In this document: positions 7,955 through 20,545 of the stretch, in pieces
Position numbering within the stretch: position 1 is the stretch's first letter
Layout: every line of letters begins with the position of its first letter
Origin: Myxococcales bacterium UBA1660
GTDB lineage: Bacteria > Myxococcota_A > Polyangia > Polyangiales > Houyiibacteriaceae
DNA: 64,000 nucleotides
Direction of reading: 5' to 3'
NCBI GenBank assembly: GCA_002320815.1
Contig: DCLA01000112.1
Coordinates: forward strand, 19,188 to 83,187
Program-made: the position numbers and the translations under genes
The notes under the pieces: generated by a model
Database searches by the model: none
Seen by the model: only the letters and a program-made list of their open reading frames with translations
What the model was told of the DNA's origin: nothing

Positions 7955-8326
7955 TCAGCTCGCGGTGCCGGGCTCGTCGGGGTCCGGCGCGGCGCGCTCG
8001 GCGGCGCGGATGCGGGCCGTCTCTTCCTTGGCTCGCTCGCGCTCCGCGAGGGGCGCGTTGACCAGCTCCTTGAGCTCCTTGCCCACCTTGAAGAAGGGCA
8101 GCCGCTTCGGCGGCACGGGCACCGGCTTGCCGGTCCGGGGGTTGCGACCGTTGTACGCCTTGTAGTGGCGGACGGTGAAGCTCCCGAAGCCGCGGATCTC
8201 GATCCCCTCGTCGCCCTCGAGGGCCTCCGTCATCGCCTCGAAGACACAGTTCACGACCTGCTCCGCACGACTCTTCGTGATGCGGGTGCGCTGGGCAACG
8301 GCGTCGATCAGCTCGCTCTTGGTCAT
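7955..8326 (-). CDS. HU/IHF-family nucleoid protein (IHF-beta-like)
   Basis: A 123-residue DNA-bending protein. It starts MTKSELIDAVAQRTRI as IHF-beta does and carries the arm region IEIRGFGSFTVRHYKAYNGR, then NPRTGKPVPVPPKRLPFFKVGKEL. The PRTGK beta-arm inserts into the minor groove. A charged Glu/Arg/Ala tail of about 28 residues (AERERAKEETARIRAAERA) extends past the normal 90-95 residue fold. It is encoded next to tyrS on the same strand with 40 bp between. Whether it forms homodimers (HU) or heterodimers (IHF) cannot be told. Confidence 0.92.
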   Translation of the reverse strand: MTKSELIDAVAQRTRITKSRAEQVVNCVFEAMTEALEGDEGIEIRGFGSFTVRHYKAYNGRNPRTGKPVPVPPKRLPFFKVGKELKELVNAPLAERERAKEETARIRAAERAAPDPDEPGTAS

Positions 8327-8437
8327 CCGTGGTCTCCGTCGGGGGCGTGAGGCTGGAGCAGACTACGGGCCCCCGATGCTCGGGTCAACAAGCGATTCCG
8401 GGCACTTGCGGGCGTGACGGGCCCGTGTCGAAGGCGG

Positions 8438-8467
8438 TTGAAGCGAAATTCCCCTTTCGGGTATGGT
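8438..8467 (+). promoter_or_regulatory. Predicted sigma-70 promoter for the HEAT-repeat gene
   Basis: TTGAAG at 8438-8443 and TATGGT at 8462-8467 are separated by 18 bp, in an unusually AT-rich patch (CGAAATTCCCCTTT). This predicts a transcript starting near 8474, with about 80 nt of leader before the ATG at 8557. The rest of the 230-bp divergent region (8327-8556) shows no further structure. Confidence 0.6.
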
Positions 8468-8556
8468 GGCGCCGCTCGCGAGGGGTTGGCCCGTGGTCCG
8501 ACGGCGCGCGCGGGACGGCCCGCACCCCCTCCCCCACTCAGCCAAAGGCATCCGGA

Positions 8557-10938
8557 ATGTCCACCGATCCGTTCGACGTAGAGAGCCAGCCCGACAACGA
8601 CCTCGCGGCTTATGGCGACTCGCCTCCCCCTCCCGGCATCGCCGTTCCGGGTGACGACAACGCCACCCTGAAGAAGATCAACCAGCGCAGCTCGATGGGC
8701 GGGAAGATCTTCGTGTTGATCCTCTTGGTCGGCGCGCTCGGCCTCGGGGTCTGGGCCTACACGCGCAGCGCCGCCTACGACGCGCGCATGGAGGTCTTCG
8801 ACCCCGTCCAGGAGATGGAGGACGCCAGCCAGCGCAATGCCGCGCTTCGGCAGATCCTCGCGGACGCTCAGTTCGAGGACGTGAAGCAGCGCGCGATCAT
8901 GAACCTCGGACACTTCGAGGACGCCGAGGCGGTGACCCTCCTGACCGAGAAGCTCGACGAAGGCGGCGTCGTGCGCCGCTCGGCCGCCTGGGCCCTCGCG
9001 CAGATCGGATCCCCGGAGGCCGACTCCGCGGTGCCGGCGCTCCTGCGGGTCCTGCCCGAGACCGACGAGACCGACCGCAACCAGGTCATCTGGACCCTCG
9101 CGGTGCTCCGTTCCCAGGACCAGGCCTTCATCGAGGCCATGCTCGAGGCCTTCAGCCGCGGCGACCTGCAGCACATCACCGGCTTCGACCACCGCCTGGT
9201 CACCGAGGTCCTCGGGGTGCAGCGCCTCAGCTCGCCGGACCTGACGGACCACGAGACCGAGGCCGTCCGGCTGCTGACCGCGCACGCGCTGGCCGAGGTC
9301 GAGACCGCTCAGGTCATCGACCCGCTCTCGCGCATGCTCCAGAACGAGATCGCGCGCGAGGAGGAGCAGCGCTCCACCGAGGTCATCCGCGCCTCCGCCG
9401 CCGGCCTCGGCCGCATCGGTGAGGCCGCCGCCGCGCGCCCGCTCTTCGCGGCGCTCCAGGCCCACCCCAACCTCAAGGGCACCATCCTGGACTCCCTCAA
9501 GAAGTCCACCGCCGGTGACGACCTGGCCGTGTTCATGGCCGAGGCCTCGGACATCGAGACCAAGCGCGAGCTGGCCCGGCTGGTCCAGGAGACCCACGAC
9601 CGCCGCACGGCCGACGCCATGGCCGGGCTGCTGAACCACGAGGACCAGGAGCTGCGCTCCATCGCCGCCCTCACCCTGGCCAACTTCGGCGACCGCCGCG
9701 CCGCCCCGGCGCTCTTCGCGCTCACCGAGGTCGAGGACAACGACGACCTGGTCAGCGACTCCATCGAGGCCCTGCGCTGGGTCGTGACCCCCGAGGACAC
9801 CAGCCGCCTCGTCGCGATGCTGGAGACCCACCCCTACCGCAAGGCCGCCATCCTCCGGAACCTCGGCGCCACCGGCGACGCCTCCGCGTCCCGCGCGATG
9901 GAGAAGGAGCTCGAGGGCGACGACGTCCGCGCCGCGGCCATGTCCCTCGGAGACCTCAACGACGACGGCTCCTTCCGCAAGCTGCTCGGCATGGTGTCCC
10001 GCCCGCGGGACGTCGAGATGGCCGCCACCAACGCCGCCGACCGCTCGCTGGTCAACGAGGAGCTCCTCGGCAACCGGCGCGCCGCCATCCTGGCGATGGG
10101 CCGCTACGGCCGCCCGGAGGCCATCGAGCCGCTCATGACCGTGGTCGAGGACGACCTCGACGACTACGAGCTCCGCGGCCTCGCCGCCGGCTCCATCGGT
10201 CAGATCGCCGACGACGAGGCCATGCGCACCGTCATCCAGAAGATCCAGGGCCCGGGCGTCCGCGACGCCGCCAAGCGCTACTACGTGCAGGCGCTCTGGC
10301 AGCGGCCGCACCGCGAGCTCAACGCCCAGCTCCTCGACCTCATGGCCAGCGACCAGCCCGCCGAGGTGAAGCGCGCCGCGGCCATCGCGGTGGGCTACTC
10401 GGGTGACCCCGCCGTGGAGCAGCGCCTGATGGACATGCTCGACGACGAGAACGTCCGCCGCGACGCGGCCGTGGCCATCGTGCTCGGCGGCGGCGAGGAC
10501 TCGGCGAAGAAGCTCGTCGAGACCCTCGGCCAGGACGGCGACCTCCGCGAGGTCCTGCAGATGTGGGTGATGAACGAGGAGAACGACTGGTTCAACCTGC
10601 TCACCGCCGAGATGGTCGAGAACGGCGCCGTCTGGCGTCGCGTGCACGTGGCCGACATCCTCCGCGAGGGCGACGGCGAGAACAGCTACGCCTACCCCTT
10701 CGCCAAGGTCGTCGCCGTCCTGCGCAGCGGTTGGGAAGGCGTCGGCGGTCTCCGCCCCCAGGAGGTGCGCGACGAGCTCTGGGACGCCCTCGCCGGCGAG
10801 GACGAGCTCCAGCGCGAGCTAGCCGCCAAGGTGATGCACGAGATCCCCGAGACCGGCCTCCTGCTCCGCGCCCGCGACGAGGGCGGCGAGAAGGAAGAAG
10901 CCGCCCGCGCCGTCCTCGGTGGCGGCGACGACGAGTGA
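8557..10938 (+). CDS. Membrane-anchored HEAT-repeat protein
   Basis: A 793-residue protein starting MSTDPFDVESQPDNDL. It has a short acidic cytoplasmic N-terminus, one membrane helix at about residues 51-68 (IFVLILLVGALGLGVWAY), and then about 20 HEAT/PBS-lyase-type helical repeats. These repeat units such as VRRSAAWALAQIGSPEA, LRSIAALTLANFGDRRAA and VKRAAAIAVGYSGDPAV. Proteins of this design act as extracytoplasmic binding scaffolds. The partner is unknown. The open frame continues upstream of the chosen ATG, but that ATG lies after a good promoter and the upstream part looks like non-coding sequence. The gene ends at a strong hairpin terminator. Confidence 0.8.
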   Translation: MSTDPFDVESQPDNDLAAYGDSPPPPGIAVPGDDNATLKKINQRSSMGGKIFVLILLVGALGLGVWAYTRSAAYDARMEVFDPVQEMEDASQRNAALRQILADAQFEDVKQRAIMNLGHFEDAEAVTLLTEKLDEGGVVRRSAAWALAQIGSPEADSAVPALLRVLPETDETDRNQVIWTLAVLRSQDQAFIEAMLEAFSRGDLQHITGFDHRLVTEVLGVQRLSSPDLTDHETEAVRLLTAHALAEVETAQVIDPLSRMLQNEIAREEEQRSTEVIRASAAGLGRIGEAAAARPLFAALQAHPNLKGTILDSLKKSTAGDDLAVFMAEASDIETKRELARLVQETHDRRTADAMAGLLNHEDQELRSIAALTLANFGDRRAAPALFALTEVEDNDDLVSDSIEALRWVVTPEDTSRLVAMLETHPYRKAAILRNLGATGDASASRAMEKELEGDDVRAAAMSLGDLNDDGSFRKLLGMVSRPRDVEMAATNAADRSLVNEELLGNRRAAILAMGRYGRPEAIEPLMTVVEDDLDDYELRGLAAGSIGQIADDEAMRTVIQKIQGPGVRDAAKRYYVQALWQRPHRELNAQLLDLMASDQPAEVKRAAAIAVGYSGDPAVEQRLMDMLDDENVRRDAAVAIVLGGGEDSAKKLVETLGQDGDLREVLQMWVMNEENDWFNLLTAEMVENGAVWRRVHVADILREGDGENSYAYPFAKVVAVLRSGWEGVGGLRPQEVRDELWDALAGEDELQRELAAKVMHEIPETGLLLRARDEGGEKEEAARAVLGGGDDE

Positions 10939-10963
10939 CGCCCTAGGCGCTCACCCCGGACCC

Positions 10964-11003
10964 GATGAAGGCCGCGTTCCCCCCAGGGAGCGCGGCCTTC
11001 ATC
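10964..11003. terminator. Strong bidirectional hairpin terminator
   Basis: A near-perfect inverted repeat: GATGAAGGCCGCG at 10964-10976 pairs with CGCGGCCTTCATC at 10991-11003. The inner TTCCC/GGGAG pairs extend the stem to about 18 bp with a 4-nt loop. It lies between the convergent HEAT gene (ends 10938) and the kinase gene (ends 11186). No long U-tract follows. Confidence 0.75.
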
Positions 11004-11014
11004 GTTGCGCCCTC

Positions 11015-11174
11015 CGTGCGCGAGCGCACGAGCGGGACGCACTTGCGTACTTGCGCTTCACCCCGTTTTTCGTGCGTTAGCGCACAATCGGGACGCCCTT
11101 GCGTACTTGCGTGTCCACGCAAGTCATTGGAACCATTGAGCTCTACGCCCTGCGCAAGTACGCAAGGGCGTCCC
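11015..11174. repeat. Two 41-bp direct repeats and one inverted copy, GGGACGC(A/C)CTTGCGTACTTGCG family
   Basis: Copies at 11015-11055 and 11071-11111 match at nearly every position: CGTGCG..AGCGCAC, then A.CGGGACGC, then CTTGCGTACTTGCG. The last 22 bp of the second copy (11090-11111) recur as a perfect inverted repeat at 11153-11174, separated by 41 bp. A closely related element is found after groEL at 40821-40904. The repeat lies wholly between convergent genes, just past a terminator. It has no open frame and no resemblance to a known attachment site or CRISPR. Confidence 0.85.
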
Positions 11175-11185
11175 TCGTCGGGGCG

Positions 11186-15136
<3,951 letters not shown>

Positions 15137-15166
15137 GAGCGAGTGACACCCTCGCTCCGTTCCGCG

Positions 15167-15172
15167 AGCATA
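15167..15172 (-). promoter_or_regulatory. Candidate -10 element upstream of the large kinase gene
   Basis: On the minus strand TATGCT at 15172-15167 is followed by the kinase GTG at 15136, which would give a leader of about 25 nt. No convincing -35 is present. A small palindrome, TGCACTGGGTGCA, lies at 15182-15194. The call is weak, but it would let the kinase be expressed apart from the ABC genes. Confidence 0.35.
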
Positions 15173-15249
15173 CCGCGACACCTGCACTGGGTGCACGTTT
15201 ACGGTGAGCTTCCCTACATCGCGAGCCGGGCTCACGAGGGCTTGGCCCC

Positions 15250-17076
15250 TCAGGCGGTGGAGGTCTGCAGGCGGTGCAGCCGGGCGTAGAGGCCACCCTG
15301 GGCCAGCAGGGTCTCGTGGGTGCCCATCTCGGCGATGCGCCCCTGGTGCATGACCACGATGCGATCGGCCTCGCGGATCGTGCTCAGCCGATGGGCCACG
15401 ATGAGCGCCGTGCGACCGCGGAGCACCTCGCGCGCGGCCTCCTGCAGCCGCGCCTCGGTCTCGCTGTCGACGTTGGCCGTGGCCTCGTCGAGGATGATGC
15501 GGTCCACGTCGCGGTAGAGCGCCCGGGCGAAGGCGAGGAGCTGCCGCTCGCCCGCGGAGAAGTTCTGGCCGCGCTCGTCCACCCGCGCGTCGAGCCCGCC
15601 GCGGCGGCGCACCAGGGCCGCGGCGCCCGAGCGCTCGAGGGCGTCCCAGAGGCGCGCCTCGTCTTCGTCCTCGCTGCCCACCCCGAGGGCCAGGTTCGCG
15701 CGCAGGGTCCCGGCGAAGAGGAAGACGTCCTGGGGCACGACCGCGAAGCTGCGCCGCAGGGCGCGCACGTCCCAGGCGCGGACGTCCTGCCCGTCGACGG
15801 CGATGGAGCCCTCCTGGAGTTCGTAGAGCCGCAGCAGGAGCGAGGTCAGGGTGGTCTTGCCGCTGCCCGTGGCGCCCACGAAAGCGACGTGCTCGCCGGC
15901 GCGGATGGTGAGGTCGATGTCGTGGAGGACCGGGAGCCCTTCGCGGTAGCCGAAGGTCACGTCGCGGAAGGCGACCACCGCGTCCTCGGGGACCGAGACC
16001 TCGGGGGCTTCCCGGGGCGGCGCGTCGTCCTCGTCGGTGTCCAGGAGACCGAAGACCCGCTCGGCCGCCGCGAGCGACGACTGGATGATGGTGTACTTCG
16101 TGGCCAGGTCCCGGATGGGCACGAAGAAGCGCTCGATGTAGTCGTAGAACGCGACCACCGTGCCCACGTAGAGCGCGCCCTCGGCGCCCTCGCGGACCCA
16201 GCCGGCGCGGACCGCGGCGAAGTAGAGCACCAGCGCGATGCATGCGGTGCTGATGGACTGCACCACCGAGTAGAGGAGCGCGTCGTAGCGGATGGAGCGG
16301 TAGTTGGCGTCGCGGTAGCCGGCGTTGATGTCCCGGTACTCCTCGGCGCACTCCTCTTCGCGGCCGAAGGCCTGGACCACCCGGACACCGCTGACCTGCT
16401 CGGCGAGGTAGGCGTTGAGCTCGGCCACCCGGGTCCGGATGTCGCGGAAGGCGCTCCGGGCGCGCTTCCGGAAGAGGTCGATGAGCACCACCAGCGGCGG
16501 CAACGCCACGAAGGACACCAGGCTCAGCTGCCAGTCGAGGGCCAGCATGAAGCCCACGATGCCGATCAGGGTGATGACGTCGGTGATGGCGGTGACGGCC
16601 CCCGACGCGAAGAGCTCGGCCAACGAGTCGATGTCGTTGGTGACCCGGGTGACCACCCGGCCGACCGGGGTCCGGTCGAAGTACCCCACCCGCAGCCGCT
16701 GGATCTTCTCGAAGACCTCGGCGCGCAGATCCGCGGTCGACTTCTGCCCGGCGTACTGCATCAGGTAGGTCTGCCCGAAGCGCACCACGAACTCCGCGGC
16801 CAGCGCGGCGGCGAAGAGGAGCACCACGTCCCGGAGCGCGGCCCCGGAGCGCTCGACGACCACCGCGTCGATGCCGCGCTTGATGAGCAGCGGCTGCACC
16901 AAGCCCATCAGCGACGCCAAGGGCATGAGCACCATGGCGCCCAGGAAGAGCCCCTTGTGCCGTTTGGCGTAGGGCACGAGCCGCTTCAGGAGCGCGATGT
17001 CGTACTGGCGCTCGCCCGTCTCCGCCTGGGCACCGGTCAACAGCCGGGCGCGGCTGGTCTTCTCCGCGTCGCTCAC
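15250..17076 (-). CDS. ABC exporter half-transporter, subunit with consensus Walker B (SmdB/MdlB-like)
   Basis: A 608-residue fused membrane/ATPase exporter subunit: six membrane helices in about residues 35-320, then an ATPase domain with Walker A GATGSGKTT near 399, signature FSAGERQL near 505 and Walker B IILDEATANVD with the catalytic Glu. It overlaps its partner gene by 4 nt (stop and start shared as ATGA). Together they match heterodimeric exporters such as MdlA-MdlB/SmdAB, TmrAB and BmrCD, which extrude drugs or lipids. This subunit has the complete Walker B but a variant signature (SAGE, not SGGQ). The substrate is unknown. Confidence 0.93.
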   Translation of the reverse strand: MSDAEKTSRARLLTGAQAETGERQYDIALLKRLVPYAKRHKGLFLGAMVLMPLASLMGLVQPLLIKRGIDAVVVERSGAALRDVVLLFAAALAAEFVVRFGQTYLMQYAGQKSTADLRAEVFEKIQRLRVGYFDRTPVGRVVTRVTNDIDSLAELFASGAVTAITDVITLIGIVGFMLALDWQLSLVSFVALPPLVVLIDLFRKRARSAFRDIRTRVAELNAYLAEQVSGVRVVQAFGREEECAEEYRDINAGYRDANYRSIRYDALLYSVVQSISTACIALVLYFAAVRAGWVREGAEGALYVGTVVAFYDYIERFFVPIRDLATKYTIIQSSLAAAERVFGLLDTDEDDAPPREAPEVSVPEDAVVAFRDVTFGYREGLPVLHDIDLTIRAGEHVAFVGATGSGKTTLTSLLLRLYELQEGSIAVDGQDVRAWDVRALRRSFAVVPQDVFLFAGTLRANLALGVGSEDEDEARLWDALERSGAAALVRRRGGLDARVDERGQNFSAGERQLLAFARALYRDVDRIILDEATANVDSETEARLQEAAREVLRGRTALIVAHRLSTIREADRIVVMHQGRIAEMGTHETLLAQGGLYARLHRLQTSTA

Positions 17077-18860
17077 GGCCGCGCCTCCCCGAGGAGCTCC
17101 GCCTCGAGCTGCTGGCGTTCGGCCAGCGCCGCGTAGCGCCCGTCCTGGGCCAAGAGCTCCCCGGGCGTGCCGCGCTCGACCACGCGGCCCTCGTCGAGGA
17201 CCACCACCTGGTCACAGCGCGAGGCCGCGGCGACCCGATGGGTCACCAGGATGAGCGTCCGGCCCGCGCCCGCGCGGTCGAGGGCCTCCAGGATGCGCGC
17301 CTCGGTGCGCGCGTCGACGGCGCTCATCGGGTCGTCGAGGACGATCACCTGGGGCTCGTTGAGCAACGCGCGGGCGAGCGCGATGCGCTGCTTCTGGCCT
17401 CCGGAGAGCTGCACGCCGCGCTCGCCGACCAGGGTGTCCATCCCCTCCGGCAGCGACTCGATCTCGTCCAGGATGGACGCCTCTTCGGCGGCGCGCCGGA
17501 TCCGCGCCAGCGCGTCGGGGGCGTCGGGGTCCGTCATGCCGAAGGCGATGTTCCGCTCCACCGTGGTGCTGAAGAGGAAGGGCTCCTGCTGGGCGTAGCC
17601 GATGGCCCGGCGCAGGGCCCGGAGATCGAGCTCGGTCACGTCCCGACCATCGAGGAAGACCTGGCCCTCCGGCGTCGGCGCGAGGCGCGGGAGGAGCGAG
17701 GCCAGCGTGCTCTTACCGCTGCCGACCGCGCCCAAGATCGCCAGGGACCCCCGCGCGGGCACCTCGAGGTCCACGTGCTCCAGGAGCGGCAGGGCCCCGC
17801 CGCCGGGCGTCTCCACCACGTAGGTCAGGTCGCGCACGGACACCGCGCCCGGCCCCGCCGGGACCCAGTCGCCGCTGGCCTCGACCTCGGGCTCGGCGTC
17901 CAGGACCTGCCGCACCCGGTCGTAGCCGGCGCGGCCGCGCTGGACGACGCTGAGCAGCCAGCCGAGGGCCAGGGTCGGCCAGACCAGCTGGGCCAGGTAG
18001 GCGTTGAACGCCGCCAGTTCGCCCACGGTCAGGGTCCCGTCGAGCACCATCGAGCCGCCCTTCCCGATGACGATGAGCGTGCCCAGCGAGGCGACCAGGA
18101 GGAGCATCGGCCACATGAGGCCGCGCAGGACCACCAGCCGCATGCTGGCCTCCACCGCGGTCGCGTTGGCACCGTCGAAGCGCTCCTGCTCCGCGTCTTC
18201 GATGGCGTAGGCCCGAACCACCCGGACCCCGGCCAGGTTCTCCTGGGCCACGTCGGCGAGCCGGGCCAGGGACTCCTGGTGCTCCCGGCTCCGCTGGTAG
18301 AGCCGCTTCCCGAAGAAGCGGGCCAGCAGGACGATGAGCGGGAACGGCGCCATCGCGTAGAGCGTCAGCTCCGGGCTGAGGGCGACCATCAGGGCGATGG
18401 CGCCGCCGAAGGCGAAGACGGAATCCACCACCCGCAGCACCCCGAAGCCGACCAGGAGGCGGACTTGGCCGAGGTCGTTGGTGGCCCGGCTCATCACCTC
18501 GCCGGTGGCCATGCGGCGGAAGAAGCTCGGCCCCAGCCGGTGCACGTTCTCGATGAGCTCGTTGCGGAGGTCGAACTCCACGTCGCGGCCCACGTTGAAG
18601 ACCACTACCCGCGAGAGCGTCCGGAAGATCCAGAGACCGGCGGCGATCCCCATGACCACCAGGGCCATGGCCTTCACCGTGCCGAAGCGCTCGCCGACCA
18701 TGGCGTCGATGGCCTGCTGCAGCACCCAGGGGATCGCCTTGTCGAAGGCGTTGGTGAACATCAGCAGCACCACGCCCAGGACCAAGCGCCCCCGGTAGGG
18801 ACGCAGGTACACCCCGAGCTTCTTGCTCGGGGCGGGCGCTGCGGAGTCGGAGGAAGCCAT
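17073..18860 (-). CDS. ABC exporter half-transporter, subunit with degenerate catalytic Glu (SmdA/MdlA-like)
   Basis: A 595-residue exporter subunit with six membrane helices followed by an ATPase domain: Walker A GAVGSGKST near residue 378, signature LSGGQKQR near 486 and Walker B VIVLDDPMSAVD near 505. The catalytic Glu after Walker B is Asp, as in the degenerate partner of heterodimeric exporters, while its signature motif is canonical. Combined with the next gene, this gives one consensus and one degenerate ATP site. It is the first gene of the pair. The large kinase gene follows further downstream, so the exporter may be regulated with it. Confidence 0.93.
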   Translation of the reverse strand: MASSDSAAPAPSKKLGVYLRPYRGRLVLGVVLLMFTNAFDKAIPWVLQQAIDAMVGERFGTVKAMALVVMGIAAGLWIFRTLSRVVVFNVGRDVEFDLRNELIENVHRLGPSFFRRMATGEVMSRATNDLGQVRLLVGFGVLRVVDSVFAFGGAIALMVALSPELTLYAMAPFPLIVLLARFFGKRLYQRSREHQESLARLADVAQENLAGVRVVRAYAIEDAEQERFDGANATAVEASMRLVVLRGLMWPMLLLVASLGTLIVIGKGGSMVLDGTLTVGELAAFNAYLAQLVWPTLALGWLLSVVQRGRAGYDRVRQVLDAEPEVEASGDWVPAGPGAVSVRDLTYVVETPGGGALPLLEHVDLEVPARGSLAILGAVGSGKSTLASLLPRLAPTPEGQVFLDGRDVTELDLRALRRAIGYAQQEPFLFSTTVERNIAFGMTDPDAPDALARIRRAAEEASILDEIESLPEGMDTLVGERGVQLSGGQKQRIALARALLNEPQVIVLDDPMSAVDARTEARILEALDRAGAGRTLILVTHRVAAASRCDQVVVLDEGRVVERGTPGELLAQDGRYAALAERQQLEAELLGEARP

Positions 18861-18907
18861 CGGGGGAGCGGCGACGGATCGCCGTCCCCCTGTGTCGCGT
18901 CAGCGGG

Positions 18908-20545
18908 TCAGCCGCAACGCGAGTGGCGGCGACGACGCCACCAGACGAGGGCGGGAACGACGATGAGGAAGATCCACAACGGCTTGGATCCGCTGTGCGT
19001 GGCGCCGGGAACGCTGCAACCACAGCCCGAGTTGTCGCGCAGCTCGGCCCCTTCGGTCTCGAGGCAGATGCTCACCATCTCGTCCACCGCGGTGCAGGCG
19101 AACCCGTCGGGACAGGTCGTGGTCTCGTCGCAGTAGTTGGTGCAGAACCCGGCGCCGGCGCGGAACGCGCACTCCTGGGTCGAGCACTCGTCCCGGTTGG
19201 TGCAGGGGTCACCGAGGCCTCCCACGCTGCCCTCGGGCTTGCAAGCGCCGCAGCCGTTGCCCACGCCGGCCTGGCACTCGTACCCGCTCTCGCAGAGGGT
19301 CGCGCCGCCGATCTGGCAGGGCTGGCTGCAGGTGCCGCGGTCACAGAGGAGCGTGGCGCAGTCGGTGTCCTCGGTGCAGGCCGCGCCGGGTCCGCCGGCG
19401 CCGGTGCCGCCGCGGACGCAGAGGCCGTCGCCGCAGACCGCGCCGCCCTGGCAGTAGAAGTCGACCGGGCAGCTCGTGGCCGGCTGCAGGTCGCTGCACC
19501 CCTGGGTGCACACCTGCTGACCGCCGGCGAAGGCGCAGAGCCCGGAGTTGCACTCCGCGCTCTCCTCGCAGGGGGTGCCCAGCTCGGAGCCGCCGGTGGG
19601 CTGCGGGATGCAGGTCCCGGTGCCGTCACAGATCTCGCCCGCGGCGCAGTCGGCGGCCGAGCGGCATCCGGTGGAGGTGTCGCAGTTGGCGTTGCTCCCC
19701 GAGCCCAGGCTGAGGCATTGGTTCACCGTGCCGCCCGTGCTGGTGGGCAGCCCGTAGCACTCGGCCCCCGCGGGGCAGTCCGCGCTGCTGCTGCAGGACT
19801 GGCCGCAGAAGCGGCCGTTCGCGTAGGGGATGCAGTAGTCGCCGTTGCCGCCGCACTCGCCGTCGCTGGAGCAGGTGGAGCAGTAGCTGCCGTCCCCCAT
19901 GTCGGCCACGCACGTGCCGCTCTGGCAGGTCTGGCCACTGGGGCAGCCGGTGGTGGTGCAGTCGGTGGTGCCGCCGCCCGAGCCCGGGTAGAGCGCGCAG
20001 ATGCCGTTCTGATCGTCGGCGCCCAGCGCGTCGATGCCGCCCTGGTAGGCGTAGTACATCGCCGCGCTGGAGAGGTCCGAGTGGTCCAGGCCGTAGTAGT
20101 GGCCCGCCTCGTGGAGGATGATGGAGTAGGCGTTCACGTTGGAGCCCCGACCCGAGCCGGTGATCCAGGTGTAGTTCACGCCGTTCATGTCCATCTCGGC
20201 GTGGACGATGCAGGTGGACGAAGCGCTGGTGCCGGTGACGCCGATGGCGCCCGAGCCGTAGGTCCAGCCGCTCTCCAGCCAGTTCACCATGTAGCTGCCG
20301 CTGCGGCCGGTGTAGGACGTCGTGAGCCCGGTGCAGGACACCGCGGTCCAGTCGTCGAAGCCCCGCCGCAGCTCGGTGATGGTCGTGGCGTCGCCGAGGT
20401 CGGGGGATGCGTCGCCCAGGCCGTAGCGGACCGGCAGGTTGCACCACTTGGCGCAGCCGGCCCAGGAGCACTCCCAGGCGCGGGCCTCGGGGAGCCCCAC
20501 GAAGATCGTCGCCAGCACGGCGGCGAGAGCGAGGAGGCGGGTCAC
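18908..20545 (-). CDS. Secreted matrixin-type zinc metalloprotease with MYXO-CTERM-like tail
   Basis: A 545-residue preprotein. It has a signal peptide (RLLALAAVLATIFVGLPEARA, residues about 3-23), a matrixin/metzincin domain with zinc site HEAGHYYGLDHSD near residue 145 (HExxHxxGxxH), and a long Cys-rich region of about ten Dickkopf/EGF-like units such as CGGNGDYC and CSSSADCPAGAEC. It ends with GCGCSVPG, a hydrophobic stretch and RRRRHSRCG. This Cys-Gly-Cys plus membrane helix plus basic end is the MYXO-CTERM sorting pattern, which is cleaved for surface anchoring through a lipid or type II route. It is translationally coupled to the upstream gene. It probably degrades extracellular protein. 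Confidence 0.88.
   Translation of the reverse strand: MTRLLALAAVLATIFVGLPEARAWECSWAGCAKWCNLPVRYGLGDASPDLGDATTITELRRGFDDWTAVSCTGLTTSYTGRSGSYMVNWLESGWTYGSGAIGVTGTSASSTCIVHAEMDMNGVNYTWITGSGRGSNVNAYSIILHEAGHYYGLDHSDLSSAAMYYAYQGGIDALGADDQNGICALYPGSGGGTTDCTTTGCPSGQTCQSGTCVADMGDGSYCSTCSSDGECGGNGDYCIPYANGRFCGQSCSSSADCPAGAECYGLPTSTGGTVNQCLSLGSGSNANCDTSTGCRSAADCAAGEICDGTGTCIPQPTGGSELGTPCEESAECNSGLCAFAGGQQVCTQGCSDLQPATSCPVDFYCQGGAVCGDGLCVRGGTGAGGPGAACTEDTDCATLLCDRGTCSQPCQIGGATLCESGYECQAGVGNGCGACKPEGSVGGLGDPCTNRDECSTQECAFRAGAGFCTNYCDETTTCPDGFACTAVDEMVSICLETEGAELRDNSGCGCSVPGATHSGSKPLWIFLIVVPALVWWRRRRHSRCG

Noticed and set aside
8323..10647. 774-codon minus-strand frame opposite the HEAT-repeat gene
   Set aside because: It is a Val/Leu/Gly-rich shadow; the plus frame has clear HEAT periodicity and a membrane helix.
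15137..17215. Upstream extension of the kinase frame across the ABC exporter gene
   Set aside because: The extension is an Arg/Gly-rich shadow of the exporter. The kinase domain begins normally after the GTG at 15136.
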